A stretch of DNA of 8,626 bases from assembly GCA_947458565.1 (NCBI GenBank), contig CANGZK010000046.1:1-8626 (forward strand). Direction: 5' to 3'. Of the stretch, positions 1-6,743 are shown one piece after another. The position numbers were made by a program, and so were the translations under genes. Source of the stretch: Acidimicrobiaceae bacterium (GTDB taxonomy: Bacteria; Actinomycetota; Acidimicrobiia; Acidimicrobiales; Ilumatobacteraceae). The notes beneath the pieces were generated by a model, which saw only the letters and a program-made list of their open reading frames with translations, was not told the DNA's origin and ran no database searches. The stretch's first letter is position 1. Each line of letters begins with the position of its first letter.

Positions 1-422
1 TCGGTAAGGGTTCCAAAGAGAGAATCGTGCCGTTTGGCCGTCACGCAAAAGAAGCGCTGGAGGCATGGCTGGGTGCTGGCGGAAGACCCATGTTGTGTCC
101 ACAACAGTGGGCGAAGCGCGATCATGCTGACGCCGTTTTTCTTGGCGTGCGCGGCGCGCGCTTGGCGCGACAAGCAGCGTGGGGGATTGTTCGGAAGTAT
201 GCGATGTTGGCTGGCATCAAGAGCGAACTCTCTCCGCACGTGCTCAGGCATTCCTGCGCAACTCACATGTTGGTCCACGGGGCCGATTTGCGAATCGTGC
301 AAGAACTTCTCGGACATGCATCGGTAAGCACGACGCAGGTGTATACAAAGGTCGATAACGAGGTGCTGTTTGAGATGTATCGCGAGTCGCATCCGCGCGC
401 TCGAGTTAAGGCGCATCAGTGA
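1..422 (+). CDS. xerD: Tyrosine site-specific recombinase XerD (3' part, 5' end outside window)
   Basis: This is the C-terminal catalytic part of a tyrosine recombinase, open from the window edge (first full codon at base 3). It reads GKGSKERIVPFG near the start, the beta-hairpin carrying the catalytic Lys of the family. HVLRHS follows (catalytic His and Arg), then LLGHAS (second His) and VYTKV (the Tyr nucleophile). Only the first catalytic Arg lies upstream of the window. XerC/XerD resolve chromosome dimers at dif by DNA strand exchange during segregation. I prefer XerD over XerC because xerD commonly sits just upstream of scpA/scpB in actinobacteria, and scpAB lies 1.5 kb downstream here. 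A plasmid or integron integrase is less likely because all neighbours are core genes. The stop overlaps the GTG of the next gene (GTGA), so the two are probably co-translated. Confidence 0.88.
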   Translation, partial: GKGSKERIVPFGRHAKEALEAWLGAGGRPMLCPQQWAKRDHADAVFLGVRGARLARQAAWGIVRKYAMLAGIKSELSPHVLRHSCATHMLVHGADLRIVQELLGHASVSTTQVYTKVDNEVLFEMYRESHPRARVKAHQ

Positions 423-865
423 GCAAAATTACACATCTTGCCAAACGCTTCGTGCTGTCTCTGGTGCCCTCACAGATGCAAGAGATAGAGCGCCAGTGGG
501 TGCACTCAGTGTTGACGTCTAGCGAGTTTGATCTATGGAACAAGATGATGGCGCAGGATCGTCAGCACAGCGTGCTGGTTGGTCGTCGGTTTGTGAAGAA
601 TCGACCTACTTCGAGCAATGAAGAGATTGCCGGAGCATTGTTGCATGATGTAGGCAAGTCGGCCGCACATCTCAGCACGTTGGCTCGGGTTGTTGCAACT
701 CTGGTGGGCCCGCGTACGAGTCGCTTTCGCCAGTATCACGACCACGAAGCAATCGGTGCTGCGATGCTGAGGTCCAACGGCAGTTCCGAACTTACAGTCT
801 CAATGGTCGAAGGTTCGTGTGTCGGTGAATTGAAGGATGCGCTCACTCTGGCCGACGATATTTAG
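419..865 (+). CDS. Small HD-domain protein, putative metal-dependent phosphohydrolase
   Basis: The product is 148 residues with the ordered metal-ligand pattern of the HD superfamily: His50 (DRQHSV), His76-Asp77 in ALLHDVGK, His107 and His109 in YHDHEA, and Asp146/147 in the terminal LADDI. Such proteins usually hydrolyse phosphate esters or nucleotides, but the substrate cannot be read from the sequence. The ligand set looks complete, so the protein is probably active despite its small size. There is no signal peptide or membrane segment, so it should be cytosolic. The GTG start overlaps the xerD stop by 4 bases, and AAGG at 408-411 lies 7 bases upstream, supporting this start. Coupling to xerD suggests co-expression but does not prove a shared function. 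The gene ends 22 bases from the convergent trpS stop. Confidence 0.8.
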   Translation: MSKITHLAKRFVLSLVPSQMQEIERQWVHSVLTSSEFDLWNKMMAQDRQHSVLVGRRFVKNRPTSSNEEIAGALLHDVGKSAAHLSTLARVVATLVGPRTSRFRQYHDHEAIGAAMLRSNGSSELTVSMVEGSCVGELKDALTLADDI

Positions 866-885
866 CAAATACATGCAGCGTTGGC
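851..885. terminator. Possible weak hairpin at the HD-gene/trpS convergent junction
   Basis: An outer 7-bp stem, GCCGACG (851-857) with CGTTGGC (879-885, one G-U pair), encloses an inner TATTT-AGC-AAATA hairpin (859-871). It covers the HD-gene stop codon and almost reaches the trpS stop. There is no T-run on either side and the loop arrangement is loose. It could help terminate transcription of the converging genes, but chance is a fair alternative. Confidence 0.22.
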
Positions 886-887
886 TG

Positions 888-1877
888 TTACTTGCTTGGA
901 TACAATCCAATTGCGCTGTGAGCGCGAGCCAGTGTCGCTTGTGCAATTTTCGATGCTCGATCCTTACCAAGAGCAAGCAAGTTACTGAGCTCCGCTGGGT
1001 CGGCCATGAGTTCGTGGTATCGAGTCTGAATCGGACGAAGCATTTCGGCAACAGCCTCACCGGTGTCCTGTTTGAGTTTTCCGTACTGTGTATACGTCGT
1101 TGCTAATGAAGCAGGAGACTCGTTTGTGGCTGCTGCAAGAATCTCGAGCAAGTTGCTGACACCCGGTTTACGTTCGCGGTCAAACGCCACTTCATTGTCG
1201 CTGTCAGTGACTGCGCGCTTAAACTTTTTGACAATCGCTGCTGGGTCGTCGAGTAGATAGATAATTCCCGCTTCACCATCGCCGGACTTACTCATTTTGT
1301 TGGTGGGCTCCTGTAAATCCATAACTCGAGCGCCAGTCGGTGGAGTCACGGCTTTTGGAACAACAAATGTGTCACCGAAACGATGATTGAAGCGAAGGGC
1401 TATGTCGCGGGTGATTTCTATGTGCTGCCGTTGGTCGTCACCAACAGGTACTTCTGCCGCATCGTAGAGCAGGATGTCTGCTGCTTGAAGTGCGGGGTAA
1501 GTGAAGAGCCCAGCCGATACAAAATCAGCTTCACGCTTTGCCGACTTATCTTTAAATTGGGTCATCCGACTGAGTTCGCCAAAACTGACAGTGCACTCCA
1601 TGATCCAACCCAACTGGCTGTGTTCTGGGATGTGGCTTTGGACAAAAACCGTCGCAACCTGAGGATCGAGCCCAACAGCAAACAGAATTGCCGCTAATTG
1701 CAGCGTTTGCTTGCCGAGCACTCCAGGAGTATCGGTGACTGTGAGCGCATGTAAGTCAACGATGCCATGAAAGACGTCATTTGTGTGCTGTCCTGAGACC
1801 CAGTTTCGTAGTGCACCCAGGTAGTTGCCGAGATGGACTTCTCCGGTCGGTTGAATGCAGGAAAGGACTCTGGCCAC
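888..1877 (-). CDS. trpS: Tryptophanyl-tRNA synthetase (class I)
   Basis: This enzyme charges tRNA-Trp with tryptophan using ATP in the cytosol. From the GTG start at 1877 the product is 329 residues, close to the usual length of about 330. It opens with MARVLSCIQPTGEVHLGN, in which HLGN (15-18) is the HIGH signature. The GDDQRQHIE block (147-155) belongs to the tryptophan/adenylate site, and KMSKS is at 194-198. The reading frame stays open upstream to 2018, but the extra 47 residues would overlap scpA and do not resemble the family, so I reject the longer form. A TTG at 1895 is a weaker alternative. No Shine-Dalgarno precedes the GTG. A TATCGT box at 1884-1889 would place transcription start at or near the start codon, which suggests a leaderless mRNA. 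The 58-base upstream gap is too short for a T-box leader. Confidence 0.96.
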   Translation of the reverse strand: MARVLSCIQPTGEVHLGNYLGALRNWVSGQHTNDVFHGIVDLHALTVTDTPGVLGKQTLQLAAILFAVGLDPQVATVFVQSHIPEHSQLGWIMECTVSFGELSRMTQFKDKSAKREADFVSAGLFTYPALQAADILLYDAAEVPVGDDQRQHIEITRDIALRFNHRFGDTFVVPKAVTPPTGARVMDLQEPTNKMSKSGDGEAGIIYLLDDPAAIVKKFKRAVTDSDNEVAFDRERKPGVSNLLEILAAATNESPASLATTYTQYGKLKQDTGEAVAEMLRPIQTRYHELMADPAELSNLLALGKDRASKIAQATLARAHSAIGLYPSK

Positions 1878-1935
1878 GTCATTACGATAGTGCAAACAAA
1901 CGAGTAAAGGTCTGTTTGATATATCCTTGTGCGCG
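1878..1935. promoter_or_regulatory. Divergent trpS/scpA promoter region
   Basis: This 58-base gap separates two genes that point away from each other, so it must hold promoters for both unless either is transcribed from within its neighbour. On the minus strand TATCGT (1889 down to 1884) ends 6 bases before the trpS GTG. On the plus strand TATCCT (1922-1927), just after a TGATAT stretch, ends 8 bases before the scpA ATG. Neither start codon has a purine-rich ribosome site. Both boxes match TAnnnT at the spacing expected for leaderless transcripts, which are common in actinobacteria. I see no convincing -35 boxes and no clear operator palindrome. Confidence 0.45.
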
Positions 1936-2715
1936 ATGGCATACGAGGTAAACACCCCGGTCTTTGATGGCCCGTTTGATTTGCTTTTGCATCTGATTTT
2001 GCAAGAAGAAGTTGACATTCACGAAGTATCGCTGCTGCGCATCGTCGAGGCGTATCTCGTTGAAGTTCAGCGGATGCAAACTTTTGACATAGAGATTGCA
2101 ACCGAATTTTTGCTGATTGCAGCGACCCTTGTTGAGTTGAAGACCCGAAGATTGCTCCCTGGCAAGGCCGATATGGACCTCGATGAGGAACTCGCACTGT
2201 GGGAAGAGCGCGATTTGCTGCTTGCTCGATTGTTGGATTGCAAAACCTTCAAAGATGTCGCGGGAGTATTCAGCGAACTAGTCGAGAAAGCAGGTTTGAG
2301 CTTTGCTCGTATGGCTGGGCCCGATGAGCGTTTCGCAGAGTTGATGCCAGATTTGCTGGAAGGCGTAACTCCGGTCAGATTGCAGCGTGCGTTTATGCGT
2401 GCGGTACAACCAAAGCCACCAACAACCATCGATCTGTATCACGTCGCCCCAATTCGCGCGAGTGTCGCGGAAGCACTGATGGAGTTGCTTGATGAATTAC
2501 CGAGTCTTGGGCGAGTCACGTTCGCGCAACTCACTGAGGCAATCCATGATCGCATTGCCGTCGTGTGTCGATTTCTTGCGATTCTTGAGCTGTACAAGCA
2601 GGGCCGAGTCGATCTTGAACAGAGCGACAAATTCGGCGACATTCAGGTGTTGTGGACTGGTGGCAATGACGTTGGTTTTGAAGCGGTCTTTAATATTGAC
2701 GATTACGAAGGATGA
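1936..2715 (+). CDS. scpA: Segregation and condensation protein A
   Basis: ScpA is the kleisin subunit that bridges the SMC ATPase heads and binds ScpB, compacting and separating the chromosome. The product is 259 residues, a normal length. The N-terminus VNTPVFDGPFDLLLHLI is the hallmark SMC-neck-binding region. A helical segment follows (about 20-75, with ATEFLLIAATLVELKTR), then an acidic linker. The C-terminal winged helix (about 173-240, with VTFAQLTEAIHDRIAVV and FLAILELYKQGRV) binds the SMC head. I start at ATG 1936 because MAYEV matches the family's usual beginning; a TTG at 1927 adds only three residues. There is no Shine-Dalgarno, so the transcript may be leaderless. It is first in the plus-strand operon, 23 bases before scpB. 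Confidence 0.95.
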   Translation: MAYEVNTPVFDGPFDLLLHLILQEEVDIHEVSLLRIVEAYLVEVQRMQTFDIEIATEFLLIAATLVELKTRRLLPGKADMDLDEELALWEERDLLLARLLDCKTFKDVAGVFSELVEKAGLSFARMAGPDERFAELMPDLLEGVTPVRLQRAFMRAVQPKPPTTIDLYHVAPIRASVAEALMELLDELPSLGRVTFAQLTEAIHDRIAVVCRFLAILELYKQGRVDLEQSDKFGDIQVLWTGGNDVGFEAVFNIDDYEG

Positions 2716-2738
2716 TTTTGCAATGAAAGGTTGTATTT

Positions 2739-3362
2739 ATGTCAGATGAAGAAACAGAGATCAGCGCCGATATTGTTCGCGCTCTTGAAGGAATCTTGCT
2801 TGTTGCAATGGAACCGGTCGACCCAACATTGCTTGCGCAGTTGCTTGAACAACCACTTGCGGTAGTTGAGGGGCTTTGCGAACGTTTGTCGATGGCGTAT
2901 GCCGAGGCAGGACACGGTTTTCAATTAGTCAAAGTGGCTGGCGGCTATCGATTCCAATCGCACCCTGATGTGTCTGCATATGTTGAAAGATTTGTGCTCG
3001 ACAGCCAGCACGCTCGCATTTCATCTGCCGCTTTAGAGACCTTGGCGATCATTGCATACAAGCAGCCACTGTCGCGTCAACAGGTTGCATCCATTCGTGG
3101 TGTCGATCCAGATGCAGTGATGCGCACGTTGCAGGCTCGTGGTTACATCACCGAAGTGTCTCGAGATGACGGTCCTGGCCAAGCAATTCTGTTCGGTACC
3201 ACGGCAATGTTCCTTGAACGTCTCGGGCTCGATTCGCTCGCATCTTTGCCGCCGATTGCGGATTTCGTTCCGCCAGCCGAAGTTGTAGAGGCGCTCGAAC
3301 AGGGATTGCGCATCGTTCCTTCAAACCCAATGGGTGCTTCTCGAAACGAAGTTGAGGGGTAG
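2739..3362 (+). CDS. scpB: Segregation and condensation protein B
   Basis: ScpB is the dimeric winged-helix (kite) partner of ScpA in the SMC-ScpAB condensin. The 207-residue product has a first winged helix at about 8-85 (DIVRALEGILLVAMEPVD and the GYRFQSHPDVSAYVERF strand) and a second at about 93-165. The second contains the best-conserved ScpB stretch, ALETLAIIAYKQPLSR, followed by IRGVDPDAVMRTL and RGYITEV. The tail from about 170 is probably disordered. GAAAGG at 2725-2730, 8 bases before the ATG, is one of the clearer ribosome sites in the window and fixes the start. The gene ends in a GGGG run immediately before TAG (3356-3362), relevant to the next gene. Confidence 0.95.
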   Translation: MSDEETEISADIVRALEGILLVAMEPVDPTLLAQLLEQPLAVVEGLCERLSMAYAEAGHGFQLVKVAGGYRFQSHPDVSAYVERFVLDSQHARISSAALETLAIIAYKQPLSRQQVASIRGVDPDAVMRTLQARGYITEVSRDDGPGQAILFGTTAMFLERLGLDSLASLPPIADFVPPAEVVEALEQGLRIVPSNPMGASRNEVEG

Positions 3363-3427
3363 TTATTTCTTCATCAACGCCGGGAGGCGACGATCATCTA
3401 CACGAAGGCGAGCGACTGCAAAAAGTT
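3363..3427 (+). other. In-frame coding-like extension upstream of the rluB TTG
   Basis: Between the scpB stop and the first conventional rluB start codon the rluB frame stays open, back to a TGA at 3353. It reads ...HEGERLQKV directly into LARHGWGSRRAC. GERLQKVLA is the usual beginning of the S4 domain in RluB proteins, so at least bases 3404-3427 look translated. There is no ATG, GTG or TTG in this frame here. Candidate starts are CTG 3416 (GAAGG 7 bases upstream) and ATT 3365 (GAGGGG 5 bases upstream). A -1 slip on GGGG at 3356-3359 could also join scpB to this frame. Confidence 0.55.
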
Positions 3428-4117
3428 TTGGCTCGTCATGGGTGGGGCAGTCGGCGTGCGTGTGAGGAAATGATTGCCGAAGAGCGAGTGACGGTAAACG
3501 GAGAGATAGCAATCTTGGGTCGAAGAGTTGATGTTGAGATTGACCTCATAGAGATTGACGGCGCGCCAGTGGGAGTGCGACCAGATGTGGTGTACTACCT
3601 ACTGAATAAGCCTGTTGATGTGATTTCGACAGCCATAGATACTCACGGTCGCGAGACCGTAGTTGATCTTGTTCCATTGGAACCCCGAGTATTTCCCGTT
3701 GGTCGCCTTGATGCTGATTCTGAAGGATTGTTGCTGCTCACCAATGATGGTGAGCTCACCAATCGAATCACACACCCGAGTTATGGCTTGGAAAAAGAGT
3801 ATTTGGTTCATGTTGAATGTTCGAACACCGGTGTGAACAACACCGCAATTAGCCGGATGCGAAATGGCATTGAGCTCGATGACGGAATGACGGCGCCCGC
3901 CGAGGTCAGTCAGTTGCAACCCGGTGTCTTGCGCGTGGTGATTCACGAGGGCAGAAACCGACAGATACGTCGCATGTGTGAGGAAGTTGGTTACCCAGTT
4001 GAGCGTCTCGTGCGTGTTCGGATCGGTCCATTGGTCGATAGACACTTGTCGCCGGGTCAATGGAGACATCTCACGAATGCTGAAGTCAAACTGTTAATTG
4101 AATCGGTTGCTCAGTAG
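3428..4117 (+). CDS. rluB: 23S rRNA pseudouridine synthase, RluB/RsuA family
   Basis: The enzyme isomerises a specific uridine of 23S rRNA (U2605 in E. coli for RluB) to pseudouridine during ribosome assembly. From the TTG at 3428 the product is 229 residues. An S4 RNA-binding domain (1-50, GSRRACEEMIAEERVTVNG) is followed by the synthase domain. There GRLDADSEGLLLLTNDG (92-108) contains the catalytic Asp95, and EGRNRQIRRMCEEVGYPVERLVR (174-196) is the C-terminal family signature. The TTG start lacks a ribosome site and cuts the first S4 residues, since the upstream frame reads GERLQKV. The true protein is probably longer at its N-terminus. rluB after scpB is a common bacterial order. A specificity other than U2605, or an RsuA/RluE/RluF role, cannot be excluded. 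Confidence 0.9.
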   Translation: MARHGWGSRRACEEMIAEERVTVNGEIAILGRRVDVEIDLIEIDGAPVGVRPDVVYYLLNKPVDVISTAIDTHGRETVVDLVPLEPRVFPVGRLDADSEGLLLLTNDGELTNRITHPSYGLEKEYLVHVECSNTGVNNTAISRMRNGIELDDGMTAPAEVSQLQPGVLRVVIHEGRNRQIRRMCEEVGYPVERLVRVRIGPLVDRHLSPGQWRHLTNAEVKLLIESVAQ

Positions 4118-4139
4118 GCCACGAGTAGAATTAACGATT

Positions 4140-5201
4140 GTGACGCAAAAACGGGCGAATGTCTTCGGTCTTGGCTTGATCGGTGGATCCTTAGGGCTTG
4201 CTCTTTCGAGCAGAGGTTGGCATGTCACCGGATCCGACTCAGTCGGTGAAATTGAGAACCAGGCGTTATCACTTGGAATCGTTCATCAGATTGGCGTTGA
4301 TAAGGATGCCGACATCACATTTGTTGCGACGCCCGTGTCGTCTATTGCAGGGCAGGTGGTGCGAGCGTTGTCAGAGACAACTGGTTTGGTTACAGATGTC
4401 GGCGGTGTTAAGGCACATCTTGTTGAACAAATTAATGATCCACGTTTTATCGGTGGACATCCGATGGCTGGCAGTGAATTGATTGGTTTGGCGGGAGCAG
4501 ATGCCAAATTGTTTGAAGGTGCTGTTTGGGTGCTGACGCCATCTGTAGGTATTTCGGACAGCAATTTTGAACAAGTCGCTGGAGTCGTGACGGAACTTGG
4601 ATCTGAAATTGTTGTGCTTGATCCGCAGCGGCACGACCAACTTGTTGCGATAGTGAGTCACCTTCCTCATCTAACCGCAGCAGCATTAATGGGTCTTGCG
4701 AGTGATAGATCAGAGGAGCATGTTGCGGTATTGCGCTTGGCTGCAGGCGGTTTTAGGGACATGACACGAGTTGCATCTGGACATCCTGCGATATGGATCG
4801 ATATTTGCCGAGAGAACCGAGATGCAATCGTTATTGCTCTAGATGGACTAATTGATGGACTCGTTCAAATGAAACAGATTGTCGAGAACGGTGATTCGAA
4901 AGAGTTGATGAAACGGTTGCAGCAGTCTCGTATAGCGCGATCCAATTTGCCAAGTCGTGTACGTGATCTGATGGACGTTGTCGAAGTCAGAGTTCCGATT
5001 CCTGACCGATCGGGTGCGGCCGCAGAGATTTTTACTCTTGCAGCAGAGCTTGGTGTCAACATCGCAAACTTCGAAGTTGCTCACTCGGTCGAAGGCGAAC
5101 GAGGAGTCCTGGTACTCGTGGTAGAGCAGACCAGTCAAGATGTGTTTCGGGGCGGTTTGATTGCTCGTGGGTTTAAACCAACTTTGCAGCAGATTTCATG
5201 A
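4140..5201 (+). CDS. tyrA: Prephenate dehydrogenase (TyrA) with C-terminal ACT-like domain
   Basis: This enzyme oxidatively decarboxylates prephenate to 4-hydroxyphenylpyruvate with NAD(P)+, the committed tyrosine step. An arogenate preference is possible. From GTG 4140 the product is 353 residues. The dinucleotide fold opens with VFGLGLIGGSLG (GxGxxG at 10-15). Next are TDVGGVK (85-91), GGHPMAGSE (105-113, substrate-site His107), SHLPHL (173-178) and GGFRDMTR (203-210), all typical of prephenate dehydrogenases. Residues about 283-353 (VPIPDRSGAAAEIFTLAAELGVNI) look like an ACT domain, which would suit allosteric feedback, probably by tyrosine. A TTG at 4098 would overlap rluB and add 14 unlike residues, so I prefer GTG, 22 bases after the rluB stop. 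It has only a weak ribosome site. The end overlaps aroA by 4 bases. Confidence 0.92.
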   Translation: MTQKRANVFGLGLIGGSLGLALSSRGWHVTGSDSVGEIENQALSLGIVHQIGVDKDADITFVATPVSSIAGQVVRALSETTGLVTDVGGVKAHLVEQINDPRFIGGHPMAGSELIGLAGADAKLFEGAVWVLTPSVGISDSNFEQVAGVVTELGSEIVVLDPQRHDQLVAIVSHLPHLTAAALMGLASDRSEEHVAVLRLAAGGFRDMTRVASGHPAIWIDICRENRDAIVIALDGLIDGLVQMKQIVENGDSKELMKRLQQSRIARSNLPSRVRDLMDVVEVRVPIPDRSGAAAEIFTLAAELGVNIANFEVAHSVEGERGVLVLVVEQTSQDVFRGGLIARGFKPTLQQIS

Positions 5202-6475
5202 CTCGTTTAGACGAGTATGCAGTCGGATTAAAAGGTCGATCACTTGATGCGGTAGCGACTGTTCCTGGTTCGAAGTCAATTGCTAATCGAGCTCTCATCT
5301 GCGCTGCTCTGGCCCGTGGTGCATCGACAATCATCGGGTTGCCCGATGGTGATGACACGCAAGCGATGGTGCAGGGTCTCGAGTTGCTTGGTGCATTCAT
5401 CGATCTTGACGGTGCGACTGCACATTTCGAGCAGCCAATTGATCTGAGTCGTGACGATGCGGTGACTGTCAATGCCAATTTGGCAGGAACTACCGCTCGG
5501 TTTCTCACCGCAATTGGCCTGTTACGTCAAGGCCCACTTACGGTGACGGGCAACGAATCACTGCGCAGTCGACCAATGAAAGATTTACATCTTGCATTGG
5601 AACAACTTGGCGCAAGTGTTTCGTGGCAAAGTGAGAAATTTTGCTTGCCCGTTACGGTTCAGCGAGGGACGACTTGTTCGGATTCAGTACAAGTTTCAGC
5701 CAGCACGTCATCGCAATTTGTGACGTCGCTGATGCTGATTGCGCCGATGTTGGAGAATGGGCTCACGATAGAACTTGTTGGAGACGTTATTTCCCTCCCG
5801 TACATCACCATGTCTGCATCGGTGATGAGGTCATTTGGGGCAAATATTCGCATTGTGGACGAGCGTAAAATCGTCATTGACGGTGGTGGATATGTTGGCT
5901 GCGAATTTGTGGTTGAGCCAGATGCCAGTTCGGCCTCGTATCCGTTCGCTGCCGCGGCGGTAGTTGGTGGTCGGGTGCAAGTACATGGAATGTCGTTAAA
6001 CATGATGCAAGGGGATTGCCGTTTCGCGGATGTCCTCAAGCAAATGGGCTGTGATGTTGTGGAAGATCAGGCCGGAATCACAGTAAGTCGTGATGCAACT
6101 ACGTCATTGCGTGGCCTTGACGTGAATATGTCGGAGATCTCAGATTTGGTTCCAACGCTTGCAGTAGTGGCGATGTTTGCGGATACGCCAACTCGCATTA
6201 GAGGTGTTGGTTTCATCCGTGGCAAGGAGAGCGACCGTATTGGGGATCTCGCTGCGGAAATGAGGCAACTTGGTGCAAATGTTGTTGAACATCCCGACGG
6301 ACTAGAAATAACACCTCAGGCGTTGCACTCTGGTCGTTGTGACACACATCATGATCATCGACTGGCGATGGCATTTGGGGTTGCAGGGCTCAAGTTGGAC
6401 GGCGTGATCATCAGCGATCCGCACGTTGTGAGTAAAAGTTGGCCCCAATTTTGGGGGATGCTCGAGACCTTATGA
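5198..6475 (+). CDS. aroA: 3-phosphoshikimate 1-carboxyvinyltransferase (EPSP synthase)
   Basis: This enzyme transfers the enolpyruvyl group of PEP to shikimate-3-phosphate, the sixth shikimate-pathway step, which is the target of glyphosate. The 425-residue product has normal length and a full set of active-site landmarks. These are PGSKSIANRAL (Lys26, Ser27, Arg31), LAGTTARFLTA (Gly97 and Arg101), LRSRPMKDL (Arg125), EPDASSASYP (240-249), SDLVPT (catalytic Asp316), RGKESDRI (Glu344), DHRLAM (386-391) and Lys413 in SKSWPQFW. The PEP-site loop reads GTTAR rather than the GTAMR of E. coli AroA. I do not infer glyphosate tolerance from this. The ATG overlaps the tyrA stop (ATGA), and the end overlaps the next ATG in the same way, implying translational coupling. 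The pairing puts a late shikimate step and the tyrosine branch under one transcript. Confidence 0.96.
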   Translation: MTRLDEYAVGLKGRSLDAVATVPGSKSIANRALICAALARGASTIIGLPDGDDTQAMVQGLELLGAFIDLDGATAHFEQPIDLSRDDAVTVNANLAGTTARFLTAIGLLRQGPLTVTGNESLRSRPMKDLHLALEQLGASVSWQSEKFCLPVTVQRGTTCSDSVQVSASTSSQFVTSLMLIAPMLENGLTIELVGDVISLPYITMSASVMRSFGANIRIVDERKIVIDGGGYVGCEFVVEPDASSASYPFAAAAVVGGRVQVHGMSLNMMQGDCRFADVLKQMGCDVVEDQAGITVSRDATTSLRGLDVNMSEISDLVPTLAVVAMFADTPTRIRGVGFIRGKESDRIGDLAAEMRQLGANVVEHPDGLEITPQALHSGRCDTHHDHRLAMAFGVAGLKLDGVIISDPHVVSKSWPQFWGMLETL

Positions 6476-6708
6476 CACCACCGATTCTTAGGAAGGATTA
6501 TCTCGTAAAGCCGATTCCTCGGCGTCTACAGGGCACACACCCTCATTTCGTGGAGATTATGAGCCGCCATGCTTCGGCTGTAGAGACCAGATTGCCGTGC
6601 TATCAAGATCCGGTTTCGGGGCTGTCAGTCATGACTGCCGAGTTTCTGGCTTCGCGTAATTATTGTTGCGAGAGCGGATGTCGTCACTGCCCTTATGTGA
6701 CCGACTGA
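6472..6708 (+). CDS. Small cysteine-rich DUF5522-like protein
   Basis: The 78-residue product has a basic N-terminus (PIPRRL), a helical middle (HFVEIMSRHASAVET), and a conserved-looking end. That end is DPVSGLSVMTAEFLASRNY followed by CCESGCRHCPY, with cysteines 65, 66, 70 and 73. I recognise this as the DUF5522 type of short actinobacterial and other bacterial proteins. The clustered cysteines suggest a zinc or iron-sulphur site, but no function is established that I know of. There is no signal peptide or membrane segment. The frame is open upstream inside aroA, but the ATG at 6472, overlapping the aroA stop by 4 bases, gives the family-like length. It is last in the tightly coupled tyrA-aroA run, so it is probably expressed with it. 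Confidence 0.85.
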   Translation: MTPPILRKDYLVKPIPRRLQGTHPHFVEIMSRHASAVETRLPCYQDPVSGLSVMTAEFLASRNYCCESGCRHCPYVTD

Positions 6709-6743
6709 TGAACTAGATTGAGTATTTCACGAGATGCAATAAA

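Noticed and set aside
1..422. Integrase of a mobile element or phage
   Set aside because: All neighbours are core genes, no direct repeats or tRNA attachment site are visible, and the motifs fit XerD.
1878..1935. T-box riboswitch controlling trpS
   Set aside because: The gap to scpA is only 58 bases, too short for a T-box leader, and no T-box consensus is visible.
1878..2018. N-terminal extension of trpS by 47 residues to a start at 2018
   Set aside because: It would overlap the scpA coding region, has no family resemblance, and MARVLSCIQPTGE at GTG 1877 is the normal TrpS beginning.
1694..2197. 167-codon open frame on the minus strand across trpS and scpA
   Set aside because: It overlaps both real genes in another frame and contains no recognisable domain.
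3599..4069. 156-codon open frame on the minus strand inside rluB
   Set aside because: It is fully antisense to a strongly conserved gene, shows no recognisable motif and has no ribosome site; it is a shadow of rluB codon use.
4098..4139. TTG start of tyrA at 4098
   Set aside because: It lies inside the rluB end, and its 14 added residues do not resemble TyrA N-termini; GTG 4140 starts just before the nucleotide-binding fold.
5280..5515. Glyphosate-tolerance signature in AroA
   Set aside because: GTTAR differs from the E. coli GTAMR loop, but the key glycine (Gly97) is kept, and tolerance cannot be deduced from this change alone.
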